Source: Lachancea mirantina (taxonomy: Eukaryota > Ascomycota > Saccharomycetes > Saccharomycetales > Saccharomycetaceae). From it: DNA of 64,000 nt. Below, one piece after another: positions 29,907 to 39,315 of the stretch. Within the stretch, counting starts at the first letter, position 1. Each line of letters starts with the position of its first letter. The translations under genes were made by a program, and so were the position numbers. The notes under the pieces were generated by a model that had not been told where the DNA came from, made no database searches, and saw only the letters and a program-made list of their open reading frames with translations. The stretch covers positions 620,001 to 684,000 of the forward strand of contig LT598467.1 of the NCBI GenBank assembly GCA_900074745.1, read 5' to 3'.

Positions 29907-30300
29907 GGAAAAATACCGCGATGTGAAAGAGAGATCAACAACTAAGTAATATTACAAATCTTTCTTTCACCTTTTTAAAATTCAAATACCTCAGCCTTAG
30001 GGTTTCGACTAACAGTTCAAAAAAAGAGCAAACTCTCAAATAAAAAAAGTAAGCATTATCCTAATAATCCTAATCAAAAGTAATCGTCCTTATCAATTGG
30101 CTGGCTTCTACACATCAATTCGAAGGGCTTGTTCAAAATCGCTCTGGGCTCGCTCATCTTGATGTCCTTCTCTTCTCGTCTTGCTATTACCCGGATAAGT
30201 TGATTTCGAGGACTGATTTGTACTGCCCCTTTCTTCGTTAACCTTTAAACAATGCAATGCGCCTGAGACGTGAGGAGGAGGAGCAGAAAGTCCGGGCAAA
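29907..30300 (+). promoter_or_regulatory. SPO7-RTS1 intergenic region with two upstream ORFs before RTS1
   Basis: 394 bases between tandem genes. Two upstream ATGs lie close to the RTS1 start: one at 30252 (4 codons, stop at 30266) and one at 30257 (15 codons) whose TGA (30302-30304) overlaps the RTS1 ATGATG. Whether they lie in the transcript depends on the unmapped start site. No other gene supported here. Confidence 0.5.
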
Positions 30301-32323
30301 ATGATGCGAGGTTTCAAGCAAAAGGTTTGTTAGTGCATTTTCAATCACCACATTGGGTGGACAGCGTTGTCTCAGCGCTTTTTTTCGAATTTTTTCGTAC
30401 TAACGAGGCGCTTTTAAGCTGATCAAAAAGACGACCGGGTCGTCTTCATCCGGACAGAAAAAAAAGGAGAAGGAGTCTTCAAAAAAGGGTAGTCCTTCGT
30501 CGGCTAGCAGTGCTAGCACGAGTCCCAAAAACCAATCTCCGATCGAGAAGAAAAATGGAGCCTCAGCGGGAACTGCGAAAAATACAAAGACTAAAAGTAA
30601 TACACCGGCGAAACCCGTGAGTAGGCAGCCATCTGGGAGTTTGGCTGATGGCAGCAAGAAACAGGAAACGACGAGTCCCCAATCTAAAACGTCGCAGCCT
30701 ACTTTAATTGCTGCTGCTGCGGCACCTCCTTCGCCTACAACAGCCACAGCGAATTTGGCGGTGCCAGGAACTCCAGCTTCCAAAGATACGAGCGCTTCTG
30801 GTGGAATTGATATCCCTAGGTCGTCGCATTCGTTTGAGCGACTACCAACGCCTTCCAAACTTAATCCTGATTCAGATTTGGATTTGATAAAAACTCCACA
30901 GCGACACTCATCGTCACGTTTTGAGCCATCACGCTACACGCAGTTGAACAAGCTCCCTCATTTTGACGATGTTCCTCCGGAAGAACAGATATCTCTTTTT
31001 ATTGCCAAGGTGGATCAGTGCAATACGATCTTCGATTTCAACGATCCCAGCTTTGACATCCAGGGTAAAGAAATCAAGCGTGTGACGTTGCAGGAACTCA
31101 TTGAATTCATAGTTACCAGTAGGTTCACCTACACGGAGGAGATGTATGCACATGTGGTGGAAATGTTCAAGAATAACCTGTTTAGGCCCATTCCACCTCC
31201 TGTTAACCCTGTTGGGGACGTTTTTGATCCCGACGAAGATGAGCCTGTCAATGAACTTGCTTGGCCACACATGCAATGCGTGTACGAATTCTTTTTGCGA
31301 TTTGTCGAAAGCCCGGATTTCAATCATCAGATCGCTAAGCAATACATCGATCAGGATTTTATCTTGAGACTCCTTGCACTCTTTGACAGTGAAGATATTC
31401 GGGAACGTGACTGTCTCAAGACAACCTTGCACAGAATCTATGGGAAGTTTTTAAGTTTACGAAGCTTCATTCGTCGGTCCATCCACAATATTTTCCTCCA
31501 GTTCGTTTACGAGACAGAAAGATTTAACGGCATTGCGGAACTATTGGAGATATTAGGGTCGATTATCAACGGTTTTGCTCTACCTTTGAAGGAAGAACAC
31601 AAAATTTTCTTGGTTAGAGTGTTGATGCCCATGCATAAGGTCCGGTGCCTGTCACTTTATCATCCTCAGCTTGCATACTGTATTGTACAATTCTTGGAAA
31701 AGGAGCCCTTATTAACTGAGGAAGTAGTCATGGGCTTATTGCGCTACTGGCCTAAAATCAATTCTACGAAGGAAATTATGTTTCTCAACGAGATCGAAGA
31801 CATCTTTGAAGTAATAGAGCCCCTGGAATTTATCAAAGTGGAAGTCCCACTTTTTGTGCAACTCGCCAAATGCATTTCATCCCCTCATTTCCAAATCGCG
31901 GAAAAAGTCTTGAGCTACTGGAACAACGAATACTTCCTGAACTTATGCATCGAGAATGCTGAGGTGATTCTGCCTATTATTTTCCCAGCTCTCTATGAGC
32001 TCACCTCGCAATTGGATCTCGAAACGCAAGCAAACGAGAATGGGAACCCTACTTCGGACCCTTACATGCTTGTTGAACAAGCAATAAACTCTGGTTCATG
32101 GAATCGAGCTATTCACGCCATGGCCTTCAAAGCTTTGAAAATTTTTTTGGAAACTAATCCAGTGCTTTACGAGAATTGCAACGCTCTCTACCTGAGCAGC
32201 GTTAAAGAGACCCAAAGACGCAAAGAAGAGCGGGAAAAAAGCTGGCACCAATTGGAAGAGTATGTTGGCAAATTGAAGATCAGCGCAGGGTCGGAGGAAC
32301 AAGGGGATGAAAGAATGGCCTGA
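30301..32323 (+). CDS. RTS1: PP2A regulatory subunit B56 (Rts1), spliced: 30301-30324 joined to 30419-32323
   Basis: 642 residues after splicing. Exon 1 encodes MMRGFKQK and exon 2 resumes [10 protein letters not shown]. cerevisiae Rts1 begins MMRGFKQRLIKKTTG without an intron, so the join is supported by homology. The B56 core from [17 protein letters not shown]-like sequence to the C-terminus is nearly invariant ([10 protein letters not shown]-like, [28 protein letters not shown]). Rts1 directs PP2A to septin, kinetochore and stress targets; the scaffold TPD3 is also in this window. The N-terminal linker is shorter than in S. cerevisiae (757 residues). The gene lies between SPO7 and FUN14, a position not shared with S. 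cerevisiae YOR014W. Confidence 0.95.
30325..30418 (+). other. RTS1: Spliceosomal intron in RTS1 (94 nt)
   Basis: 5' splice site GTTTGT (30325-30330), branch site TACTAAC (30398-30404, perfect), pyrimidine-rich tract upstream of the branch, and 3' splice site AAG at 30416-30418, 14 bases after the branch. The intron has in-frame stops and its removal restores the conserved N-terminus. GTTTGT and AAG are less common variants of GTATGT and YAG. An AG 12 bases downstream would also keep frame but delete conserved LIKK. Confidence 0.88.
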
Positions 32324-32958
32324 TGTAGACAATAGTGCATAGGAGTGGGCATCTCAAAATTATTCGCAATCACCTACTTGAGGCTGCTTCGAGAGCGCAA
32401 ATTGAGGACAGTTTACATAAATATACCCTTTGGCCAACTTCTCATTTTTCATGCTTTGTTACTGATAATTGACATTCAGGACGGAGGTATGTACAACGCA
32501 TATAGAAAACATTCTCTTCAAGTGGATCATCAATGAAAGGCTATAGGTGCGGAACAGAAAACAGGTAATTACAAATGTTTCAGGTGGTGTTATCATTGAG
32601 AATTACATGTATTTCTCACAAAATGCTTTGCACCTTGTCTTCGAGATATTTTCCAAGAGAGAGGCTTTAAATACAAGAAAGAAACATTCCAAATCATGCA
32701 ATTCGATTGTTAAATAAACGAACATTCGCAAAATAGAATCAATAATTGAACGACTGGGATTGATGTCTATGGTTGTATCTGTTTCGAACGAAATGGAATT
32801 GTTGTTGATCCCGTTAAAGTTGCGTCACTAAGAACGTCGATTTTGGTGTTTTCCAACAACTGTCGTCCCTGGCTTTAAAGGGTAAACCCTACAAAAGATC
32901 CGGACTTTTAGGACTTTTAGCAATAAGCCAAAACTGCCCATTGAACCTCAATTCAAAA
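32324..32958. other. RTS1-FUN14 intergenic region, no supported gene
   Basis: 635 AT-rich bases. Two short frames are present but nothing resembles a protein. A GTATGT at 32487-32492 has no matching branch site before FUN14. I see no RNA gene signature. Confidence 0.5.
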
Positions 32959-33552
32959 ATGAAACTGTTCATTCCACGTGCTGGGCTTGCTAGCCAGCTC
33001 AGATTCTCTAGTTTTTCGAAAATGCCCAGAAACACGACATTTCTGTCAATGTCGACTAGAATACTCAAGTTTCCTCGTCCACAGCTGCTGGCCAGGAATG
33101 CACTACTAGAATTCTCTGCGGGGACCTCGCTGGCGCTCCTTTTTGGATCACAATTAGTGTCGCCACCGATCAAAAATGACACCATTCTAGACGTCAAGCA
33201 ACGCAATGCTTCTGTTCCCGAAGAGATCGGCCTGCCCTCCCGTGTCATTCCTCGACGCGAAAGAAATGTGAATTACAGGCAACTATGCTTGGGGTCCATG
33301 TTGGGACTGTTTCTCGGCATCGTGGTGGGCAAACTATCGACCATACTGGTTTTCGTCACCGCGTGTGGGCTTCTCGGCGTACAATGGCTCGAAAACAGAG
33401 GACTTCTGGATAAACAATCTACTATTGGTCTCTCGAAATACGTTATCAAAACCGGAAAGGAAAGCGTCGATTTGAACACGCTGGTATGGGAAAAGCCAAG
33501 CTTCAAAATTCCGTTTCTGTTAACCTTCGTGCTGGCGGCCGTGAACATTTGA
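32959..33552 (+). CDS. FUN14: Mitochondrial outer-membrane protein Fun14 (FUNDC family)
   Basis: 197 residues from the first ATG at 32959 (S. cerevisiae 198; the frame opens 18 bases earlier at TTG). The N-terminus MKLFIPRAGLASQLRFSS is basic and amphipathic. The FUN14 domain holds LCLGSMLGLFLGIVVGKLS and a second hydrophobic stretch TILVFVTACGLLGVQWLE, with a final hydrophobic segment at the C-terminus. Yeast Fun14 is a mitochondrial membrane protein related to the mammalian mitophagy receptor FUNDC1; its yeast role is less clear. It marks the end of the chromosome I/XV-type block. Confidence 0.92.
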   Translation: MKLFIPRAGLASQLRFSSFSKMPRNTTFLSMSTRILKFPRPQLLARNALLEFSAGTSLALLFGSQLVSPPIKNDTILDVKQRNASVPEEIGLPSRVIPRRERNVNYRQLCLGSMLGLFLGIVVGKLSTILVFVTACGLLGVQWLENRGLLDKQSTIGLSKYVIKTGKESVDLNTLVWEKPSFKIPFLLTFVLAAVNI

Positions 33553-33781
33553 TGAAATGTGGTAGGGAAGAGCAGGCCACGGCAGAACGCCGCAGTAGCA
33601 GCGATTCGACCATTCTGACCATCGCTGACATTTTTGTAAGGTCACGTGTGCACTTACTGATGGCATAGATCTTCATGCCTTTGTACGAAGAGGTTTACGT
33701 AGGAAATCTCATTTAAAGGACCCTCATCGTCATTACTCAGAATACCAAATCTTAGCGCCATCACGGCACTAACAAAACTGC
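33553..33781 (+). promoter_or_regulatory. FUN14-YTH1 intergenic region with a Cbf1-type CACGTG
   Basis: GTCACGTG at 33641-33648 contains an E-box (CACGTG 33643-33648) 133 bases before the YTH1 start. Likely a Cbf1-type promoter site. It also resembles centromere element I, but no element III or AT-rich element II accompanies it. Confidence 0.45.
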
Positions 33782-34408
33782 ATGTCGACGGTACACCTGG
33801 ATACGTCGAACTATCCGTTCAAGTTCGAGCCCTTTCTGAGGCAAGAGTACTCGTTTTCGCTGAACCCGGACAGGCCCGTATGCGAATTCTACAACGCACG
33901 CGAGGGGCCCTCGTCGTGCCCGCGCGGCAACCTGTGCCCGAACAAGCATGTGCTGCCGATCTTCCACAACAAAATCGTGTGTAAGCACTGGCTGCGCGGT
34001 CTGTGCAAAAAAAATGATCAATGCGAGTACTTGCACGAGTACAACCTACGGAAGATGCCCGAATGCGTGTTTTTCTCGAAGAACGGGTACTGTACGCAGT
34101 CACCGGAATGCCAGTACCTGCACATTGACCCGAACTCGCGCGTGCAGCTATGCGAGGAGTACGAGATGGGTTTCTGCCCCGCGGGGCCCGGATGCAAAAA
34201 GAAGCATGTTAAGAAGGTGCTGTGCCCGCGGTACGTGACCGGGTTCTGCCCGCTTGGCAAGATGGATTGCGACATGGAACACCCGGCGTTCACGATCCCG
34301 AACGAGCTCAGCAAAACACGAATCAAGCGCGACGACGAGATCAATACCAAGAAACTGGACGAGGAAAAGGAGAGGCGTTTGAACGCGATCATCAATGGAG
34401 AGATATGA
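33782..34408 (+). CDS. YTH1: mRNA cleavage/polyadenylation factor Yth1 (five CCCH zinc fingers)
   Basis: 208 residues, the same length as S. cerevisiae Yth1. It is the CPSF30 homolog and takes part in poly(A) site recognition in the cleavage and polyadenylation factor. Five C-x7/8-C-x5-C-x3-H type fingers follow one another: CEFYNAREG..KH, CKHWLRGLC..LH, CVFFSKNGYC..LH, CEEYEMGFC..KH and CPRYVTGFC..EH. The C-terminal tail is charged. Codon third positions are unusually G/C-rich compared with the genes before it, a feature shared with PIL1 next door. Gene order YTH1-COG4-FHL1-PRE2 follows YPR107C-YPR103W. Confidence 0.97.
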   Translation: MSTVHLDTSNYPFKFEPFLRQEYSFSLNPDRPVCEFYNAREGPSSCPRGNLCPNKHVLPIFHNKIVCKHWLRGLCKKNDQCEYLHEYNLRKMPECVFFSKNGYCTQSPECQYLHIDPNSRVQLCEEYEMGFCPAGPGCKKKHVKKVLCPRYVTGFCPLGKMDCDMEHPAFTIPNELSKTRIKRDDEINTKKLDEEKERRLNAIINGEI

Positions 34409-35187
34409 GAGGGCAGGAGCGAAGAGCTCCTAGACATCACGTGATCAATCCAAGAATTACGTACAATGTGACTATCATAAACGTCACTTAGAACGATATA
34501 CCAGCGCACACCCACACCCCGCACAATTGTCTATCCTGAACCCGTGCACCCTGCAGCATTCGATGCATCTGCAGGAACGTCATCCTCCTACGTAAGCACC
34601 AGGCAAAAATAGAAGTAGGGGTACCTCCCAGGGCTCTCGCGCTGAGAAAAAAGGCCAAGAGCTTATGCCACCGGTACCGGCGCCGGCACGGGCCAGTGGT
34701 CACTGTCCACTGGATCCACGCCGCCAATACCGCTCACACCTCGTTATCAACTTATCTCCCTCTCCTGTAAAGATGAAAGCTCCAATGACGGCTTTCCGTT
34801 CCGCCAGCTGCAGGCAGCAGCTGGGGACCGGATTTTGCCGTTTTGGGCAAAACACGGCAAGGCCCGGTTCGCGTAGCAAAAAAAAGAAACCAGAACTGAC
34901 GTTTAAAGCAAATTGAGCTGGTTCGGCGTAAACCCCTTTTTCGTGCGCGTAGCGGAGAGGAGGCCCGGCGGTGACGAAGCCGGTTGCCGGGGGGGCCCGC
35001 GTGCGCGCCCCCCTGGGGGACTGGAATATAAAAGGGGCACAGCGGCGAAAGGTTGTCATGTAGGGTTCCCTTGGCAGAAAAAGGGGACGTGACATCTGGA
35101 GCTCGAAAAACTAGTGTGAAAAAGCACAAGGACACTATAACTGCAAGGTTAGCCAGAAGAAACTACTACTATTACTATTCCTAGAAG
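34409..35187 (+). promoter_or_regulatory. PIL1 upstream region: E-box, dyad cluster, TATA box and stress elements
   Basis: 779 bases, GC-rich. CACGTG at 34438-34443. A series of inverted repeats spans 34671-35013 (listed separately). TATAAAAGG at 35027-35035 is a good TATA box 160 bases before PIL1. Stress-element cores AGGGG/CCCCT occur at 35009-35014, 35033-35037 and about 35079-35084. Together this suggests a TATA-driven, stress-responsive promoter for PIL1. No gene recognised. Confidence 0.55.
34671..35013. repeat. Cluster of six short inverted repeats upstream of PIL1
   Basis: Perfect palindromes CCGGTACCGG (34671-34680) and CCGGCGCCGG (34677-34686) overlap. CCAGTGG/CCACTGG (34693-34699, 34707-34713), CCAGCTGC/GCAGCTGG (34804-34811, 34817-34824), TTGCCG-TTTTG/CAAAA-CGGCAA (34835-34860, two-base bulge) and GGGGGGC/GCCCCCC (34990-34996, 35007-35013) follow. 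Spacing and sequence differ, so they are separate hairpins or binding sites, not copies of one repeat. Confidence 0.7.
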
Positions 35188-36120
35188 ATGCACAGAACAT
35201 ACTCGTTGAGAAACTCGCGGGCACCTACCGCGTCCCAATTGGCGAACCCACCTCCTCCACCAGCGACGACGAAAAACCGGTTTTTCGGACGCGGTGGGCT
35301 CGCGTACTCGTTCAGAAAGAATGCTGCAGGCGCGTTTGGCCCGGAGCTGTCGCGCAAGCTGTCGCAGTTGGTGAAAATCGAGAAAAACGTGTTGCGGTCG
35401 ATTGAGGTCGCTGCGCACGAACGTCGCGACGCGGCCAAGCAGCTTTCGCTATGGGGGCTTGAAAATGACGACGACGTGTCGGACATTACGGACAAGCTCG
35501 GTGTGCTTATCTACGAGATGAGTGAGCTCGACGACCAATTCATCGATCGTTACGACCAGTACCGTTTGACGATCAAGTCTATCCGTGATATTGAAGGCTC
35601 GGTGCAGCCATCACGTGACCGCAAGGCCAAAATCACCGACAAGATTGCGTACCTCAAGTACAAGGACCCGGCGTCCGCCAAGATCGAGGTGCTCGAGCAG
35701 GAACTTGTGCGTGCAGAGGCCGAATCGCTTGTCGCGGAGGCGCAACTTTCGAACATTACACGTTCCAAGGTGCGTGCGGCCTTCAACTACCAGTTCGACT
35801 CCATCATTGAGCACTCTGAGAAGCTAGCGCTCATTGCCGGCTACGGGAAAGCTCTGCTTGAGCTGTTGGACGACTCGCCCGTCACCCCAGGTGAAACCAG
35901 ACCCGCCTACGACGGCTACGAGGCCTCCAAGCAGATCATCATCGACGCCGAAAACGCGTTGAACGACTGGACTTTGGACACTGCGCAAGTCAAACCTTCT
36001 CTCAGTATCCGCAACGTTGAGTACGACGACTATGGCGAAGCGGACGTGAACCCTGAGCACGAGCACTGGGTTGACGAGGACGAGGCCGCCGTTGTCGAGC
36101 CAGAGGCTGCTGCCGCCTGA
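35188..36120 (+). CDS. PIL1: Eisosome core BAR-domain protein Pil1 (PIL1/LSP1 family)
   Basis: 310 residues (S. cerevisiae Pil1 339, Lsp1 341). It assembles into the half-pipe scaffold of eisosomes, furrows beneath the plasma membrane. The N-terminal segment MHRTYSLRNSRAPTASQL is the membrane-binding, phosphorylated family start. GGLAYSFRKNAAGAFGPELS and the coiled BAR region (about residues 40-270) follow, then a short acidic tail. Codon use is biased to G/C endings. S. cerevisiae has two paralogs; position next to the RPL11 segment (YGR086C-YGR085C) favours naming it PIL1, although it represents both. Confidence 0.94.
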   Translation: MHRTYSLRNSRAPTASQLANPPPPPATTKNRFFGRGGLAYSFRKNAAGAFGPELSRKLSQLVKIEKNVLRSIEVAAHERRDAAKQLSLWGLENDDDVSDITDKLGVLIYEMSELDDQFIDRYDQYRLTIKSIRDIEGSVQPSRDRKAKITDKIAYLKYKDPASAKIEVLEQELVRAEAESLVAEAQLSNITRSKVRAAFNYQFDSIIEHSEKLALIAGYGKALLELLDDSPVTPGETRPAYDGYEASKQIIIDAENALNDWTLDTAQVKPSLSIRNVEYDDYGEADVNPEHEHWVDEDEAAVVEPEAAAA

Positions 36121-36473
36121 AAAAGGAGACCATTTCCCAAGATTTAATGCAAAACCTATGATCAGGACGGGTTTTTTGGTCAAGACAAAAAGCTCTAATT
36201 TTATCTGAAACTGACGAGCGACTCTTTAAATTTCAAAAAGAGGGCCTTCTTTTATCTGCAAGTAATTTCATTCTCTGTGTGTATCATTAAAATCAGCGAT
36301 TTTTCCAATTCAACGTTACTCGAGACCACCTCCGGTTCTGGGATTTTCTGCTTGCATGCTGTCATGTTGATCTTATATATGTTTTTCGTAGTTGATAATT
36401 TGATTAAGTTTAGAAATCTAAAACCTTATATTACAAGGCTAGGAGTTATCAGCCAGCCCACTATCAGGAAGAG
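36121..36473. other. PIL1-COG4 intergenic region, no supported gene
   Basis: 353 AT-rich bases between tandem genes. A small frame at 36277-36516 runs into the start of COG4 in another frame and has no family features. Confidence 0.5.
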
Positions 36474-38921
36474 ATGGCTGACAATGCCGGCCTCTCATTG
36501 CAGTCACTCGTACTAGAGGGCCGTTTGCCTCAAAATTTGGCCAAATACCATGCATCAATGCTCAATATCACTACAATTTCCCAGGTAAGCAAACTATCGG
36601 AACTTATACATACTGAGAAGTCAAACACGCTCAATTCGCTGCAAAACTACATACAAGCGTCCCACTCTTCGACCAACCAACGCGTCAGGAAGCTAGAGCT
36701 AGAACGAACAAAATTGATGCATACTTTATCCGCCTTACATCAAGTCTCAGAGTCGAACTCGAGCGCTAAATTGCTGGCCAAAGACGTGTCTTCCAGAATT
36801 GTTTCCGTCAAAAAGGAGAGAGAGATCGTTATGCAGACTCTAAACTTCGTCTCTGATGTGAGCACCTTGAAGCACAACATAGCTCTTGTTCATGAAGCCT
36901 TTTCGCAGAAAAACCTTTTATATGCGGCAACCAAGATCAACATAATTCGCAATCTCCCCGAGGAAGTCATCGACAGTGAATTTACTAGAAAGATGGTTCC
37001 CTCTAGTGAAATTCCGGAGGAACCGGGTGTTTTGCTGAATCAGTGGATTCAAGAGTTGGCCACAGCATTTCAAGAGAAATTTCAAAAAGCAGTTAAGGAT
37101 CAAAAAGTAGGCGAATTGACATCAGTTTTCGAAGTATTCCCGTCCATTGGAAAAGCGGAATTGGGCCTTGATTTGTACTCCAAGTATGTTTGTGACATGG
37201 TAGCAGAACAAAGTCGAAAGATAATGACAACGGTTCCAAACAAAGGCCCTACTTTTTATGCGCAGGCACTTTTGCATTTATTCAGAATTGTATCCACGGT
37301 GATAAATGAGCACTCCAAAGTCATAGCGAAATATTACGGTAAAGAGTGCATGGCCCACATAATGACTAAAATACAAAAAGAGGCAGATATGCAAGCTGGC
37401 CTTATTTTAGACACATTCGAAACCAACAGAAACGTTGATGAAATTGTTTCGAAAGATTTTTCCAGCCAACAGAAATTCGATATTGTTGAACCTTCACTAA
37501 ATGATCACTTTGCGCTTGTTAACGAGTTTTCTGCCATGCTTCAAAATTGGTCAATGTATCGTAAATTTTTTGCCTTGAAATGGCAAGAGTTTAGCGGCTT
37601 AGCGGTAGATGAGAAACTGGTAGTACCTGATCCGATATCAAAAGGAGCTTTCACCCTCAAAACCCAAAACCAAAAAGTCTTGACCAAATTTGAGAGGCTC
37701 GTCAACATTTACTTGTACAGATCCTTCCATCGAAGTCTATCTCTCGAGGAATTGCCCTCCTTAAATGATATTCTTACGAACCCCTATGTGAAGCAAGCTG
37801 ATTTGGGGAGTTACCCAGTTTCATCAGTCCTTGACGATATGACAATGTTGATACGATCAAGTCTGATAGCTGTCGTTAACATCGGAGAGGGCTCAATTTT
37901 GATGCAGTTTCTTGACGATTTGACAAAATTCATTCAAAGCGAGTATCTCGTGAAGTTTCTCCAATCGAATCTGAAGCAACTTCAGCCCCGACTTGCAGGG
38001 AACACTGTCTTAAGAGAGCACAATCCTCCCTCAGAGTCTGTTGTTGCTTCTCGAGCCGCTTCGCCTGGTGTGGCAGATCAAGGCAAACTCTCAAATTTGC
38101 GCTTTAATTTCAAAGGTGCTGCTTCAACTGCGTTCTCAAACATACAGTCGAACTTGCAAGCCGTGTATGTCGACGAAGAATCGGTACTCAAACTACATCA
38201 GTATCTGATCTACATGAATACCATCGGCGTTGGATGCGAATACTTTGATCGCTTGCTCGTGAAGGATCTCGTCCAGGACAATGCCACATTGTTGAGTGAC
38301 ACGTTCCCTTTTGAAGACTGGCCTAAAGTTCTCTCAGAAAAAATCCATAGCGTCCAAGACACAATTTTATCTCAAAACAAGAAATTGCTACGCTGGAGCG
38401 CACGCGTCGTGTTCGAAGTGGTGCTACAATCAAGAATCACCAAAATCATGGGCCCCATTTTTAGTTCAACACCAGAAGACAATTACCTCTGTACTGCCGA
38501 AAATTTCGAAGATATCTCCGACATTCAAAGTTTCAAAGTCATGTGGCTGGAGCTCATACAACCCTACGAAAAAATGCTTTACAAGACATGCTACCTCGAG
38601 CTTTTAACAGTTTTGGTTGAGAATTTGGTAAATTCATTGAGCACTAGAATTTGGCTCTTACAGGTGAACGAGCTGGGTGCAATTAAACTTGATCGAGAAC
38701 TCAGTGCTCTGATTTCTTTAATTTGCCGTGACAGATATTCGCTCAGGGACAAATTCACGAATCTTACTCAAATGATCTTAGTTCTCGGGCTCGATGATGA
38801 TGATTTTGACGTTAATAGCGGTGACGTTAAAAAGGAGATTTTAGAAGGGATTACCTGGACTTTGACTTTCCAAGAGCGCATCGACGCTAAGAATTTAAGA
38901 ATAGATAGGCGTCGCCATTGA
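36474..38921 (+). CDS. COG4: Conserved oligomeric Golgi complex subunit 4 (Cog4)
   Basis: 815 residues (S. cerevisiae Cog4 is 861). It is part of lobe A of the COG tethering complex for retrograde transport within the Golgi. The N-terminal ~130 residues are coiled-coil (HTEKSNTLNSLQNYIQ, then RVRKLELERTKL), followed by the long helical CATCHR-type body. It ends in a positively charged tail (IDAKNLRIDRRRH). There are no frame breaks. S. cerevisiae has ISR1 (YPR106W) between YTH1 and COG4; here PIL1 of the chromosome VII order fills that gap and ISR1 is absent. Confidence 0.9.
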   Translation: MADNAGLSLQSLVLEGRLPQNLAKYHASMLNITTISQVSKLSELIHTEKSNTLNSLQNYIQASHSSTNQRVRKLELERTKLMHTLSALHQVSESNSSAKLLAKDVSSRIVSVKKEREIVMQTLNFVSDVSTLKHNIALVHEAFSQKNLLYAATKINIIRNLPEEVIDSEFTRKMVPSSEIPEEPGVLLNQWIQELATAFQEKFQKAVKDQKVGELTSVFEVFPSIGKAELGLDLYSKYVCDMVAEQSRKIMTTVPNKGPTFYAQALLHLFRIVSTVINEHSKVIAKYYGKECMAHIMTKIQKEADMQAGLILDTFETNRNVDEIVSKDFSSQQKFDIVEPSLNDHFALVNEFSAMLQNWSMYRKFFALKWQEFSGLAVDEKLVVPDPISKGAFTLKTQNQKVLTKFERLVNIYLYRSFHRSLSLEELPSLNDILTNPYVKQADLGSYPVSSVLDDMTMLIRSSLIAVVNIGEGSILMQFLDDLTKFIQSEYLVKFLQSNLKQLQPRLAGNTVLREHNPPSESVVASRAASPGVADQGKLSNLRFNFKGAASTAFSNIQSNLQAVYVDEESVLKLHQYLIYMNTIGVGCEYFDRLLVKDLVQDNATLLSDTFPFEDWPKVLSEKIHSVQDTILSQNKKLLRWSARVVFEVVLQSRITKIMGPIFSSTPEDNYLCTAENFEDISDIQSFKVMWLELIQPYEKMLYKTCYLELLTVLVENLVNSLSTRIWLLQVNELGAIKLDRELSALISLICRDRYSLRDKFTNLTQMILVLGLDDDDFDVNSGDVKKEILEGITWTLTFQERIDAKNLRIDRRRH

Positions 38922-39315
38922 GATTCTTCTTTCACTATGGCCAATGGTTAGCCGTTGTCGCCCATGGTGTTGATGATCTTCTCGCGTCAAATCACGATTA
39001 ACGAAAGAAATAAATCCAAAACTGCGTAAAAAAGTAAGTTGTTCAAATAAGTTGATGCCCATAAACAACGTTGCCATACACTGATTGGGGGCGCTAATTA
39101 AAGCATCTTTCGGTTGGTTTAGAACCCCACTAATATTTCAAGTGCCCCTTTTTATCGAAGGTTTGGACTTTGAGACTTGGAAATCGCTGTTTTTGATTGG
39201 TGCCAGTGAATTAAGTACATTTTTCAATAGTCGCATCGGCAAGTTTACGACGCGCTTTTAGTTGGGGCAAGGAAAGCTACTCGGGCTTCTTTGGGAGGCA
39301 AGAGTGTAATAATCG
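38922..39315. other. COG4-FHL1 intergenic region
   Basis: 394 bases with the COG4 3' end and FHL1 promoter. A box C-like GTTGATGAT (about 38969) and a CTGA (about 39081) occur but lack a terminal stem, so I do not call a snoRNA. Confidence 0.45.

Noticed and set aside
32487-32492. GTATGT donor-like site between RTS1 and FUN14
   Set aside because: No branch site follows before FUN14, and FUN14 has a complete start at 32959.
38969-39084. Possible C/D box snoRNA between COG4 and FHL1
   Set aside because: The box C-like sequence is imperfect and no terminal stem or guide region could be recognised.
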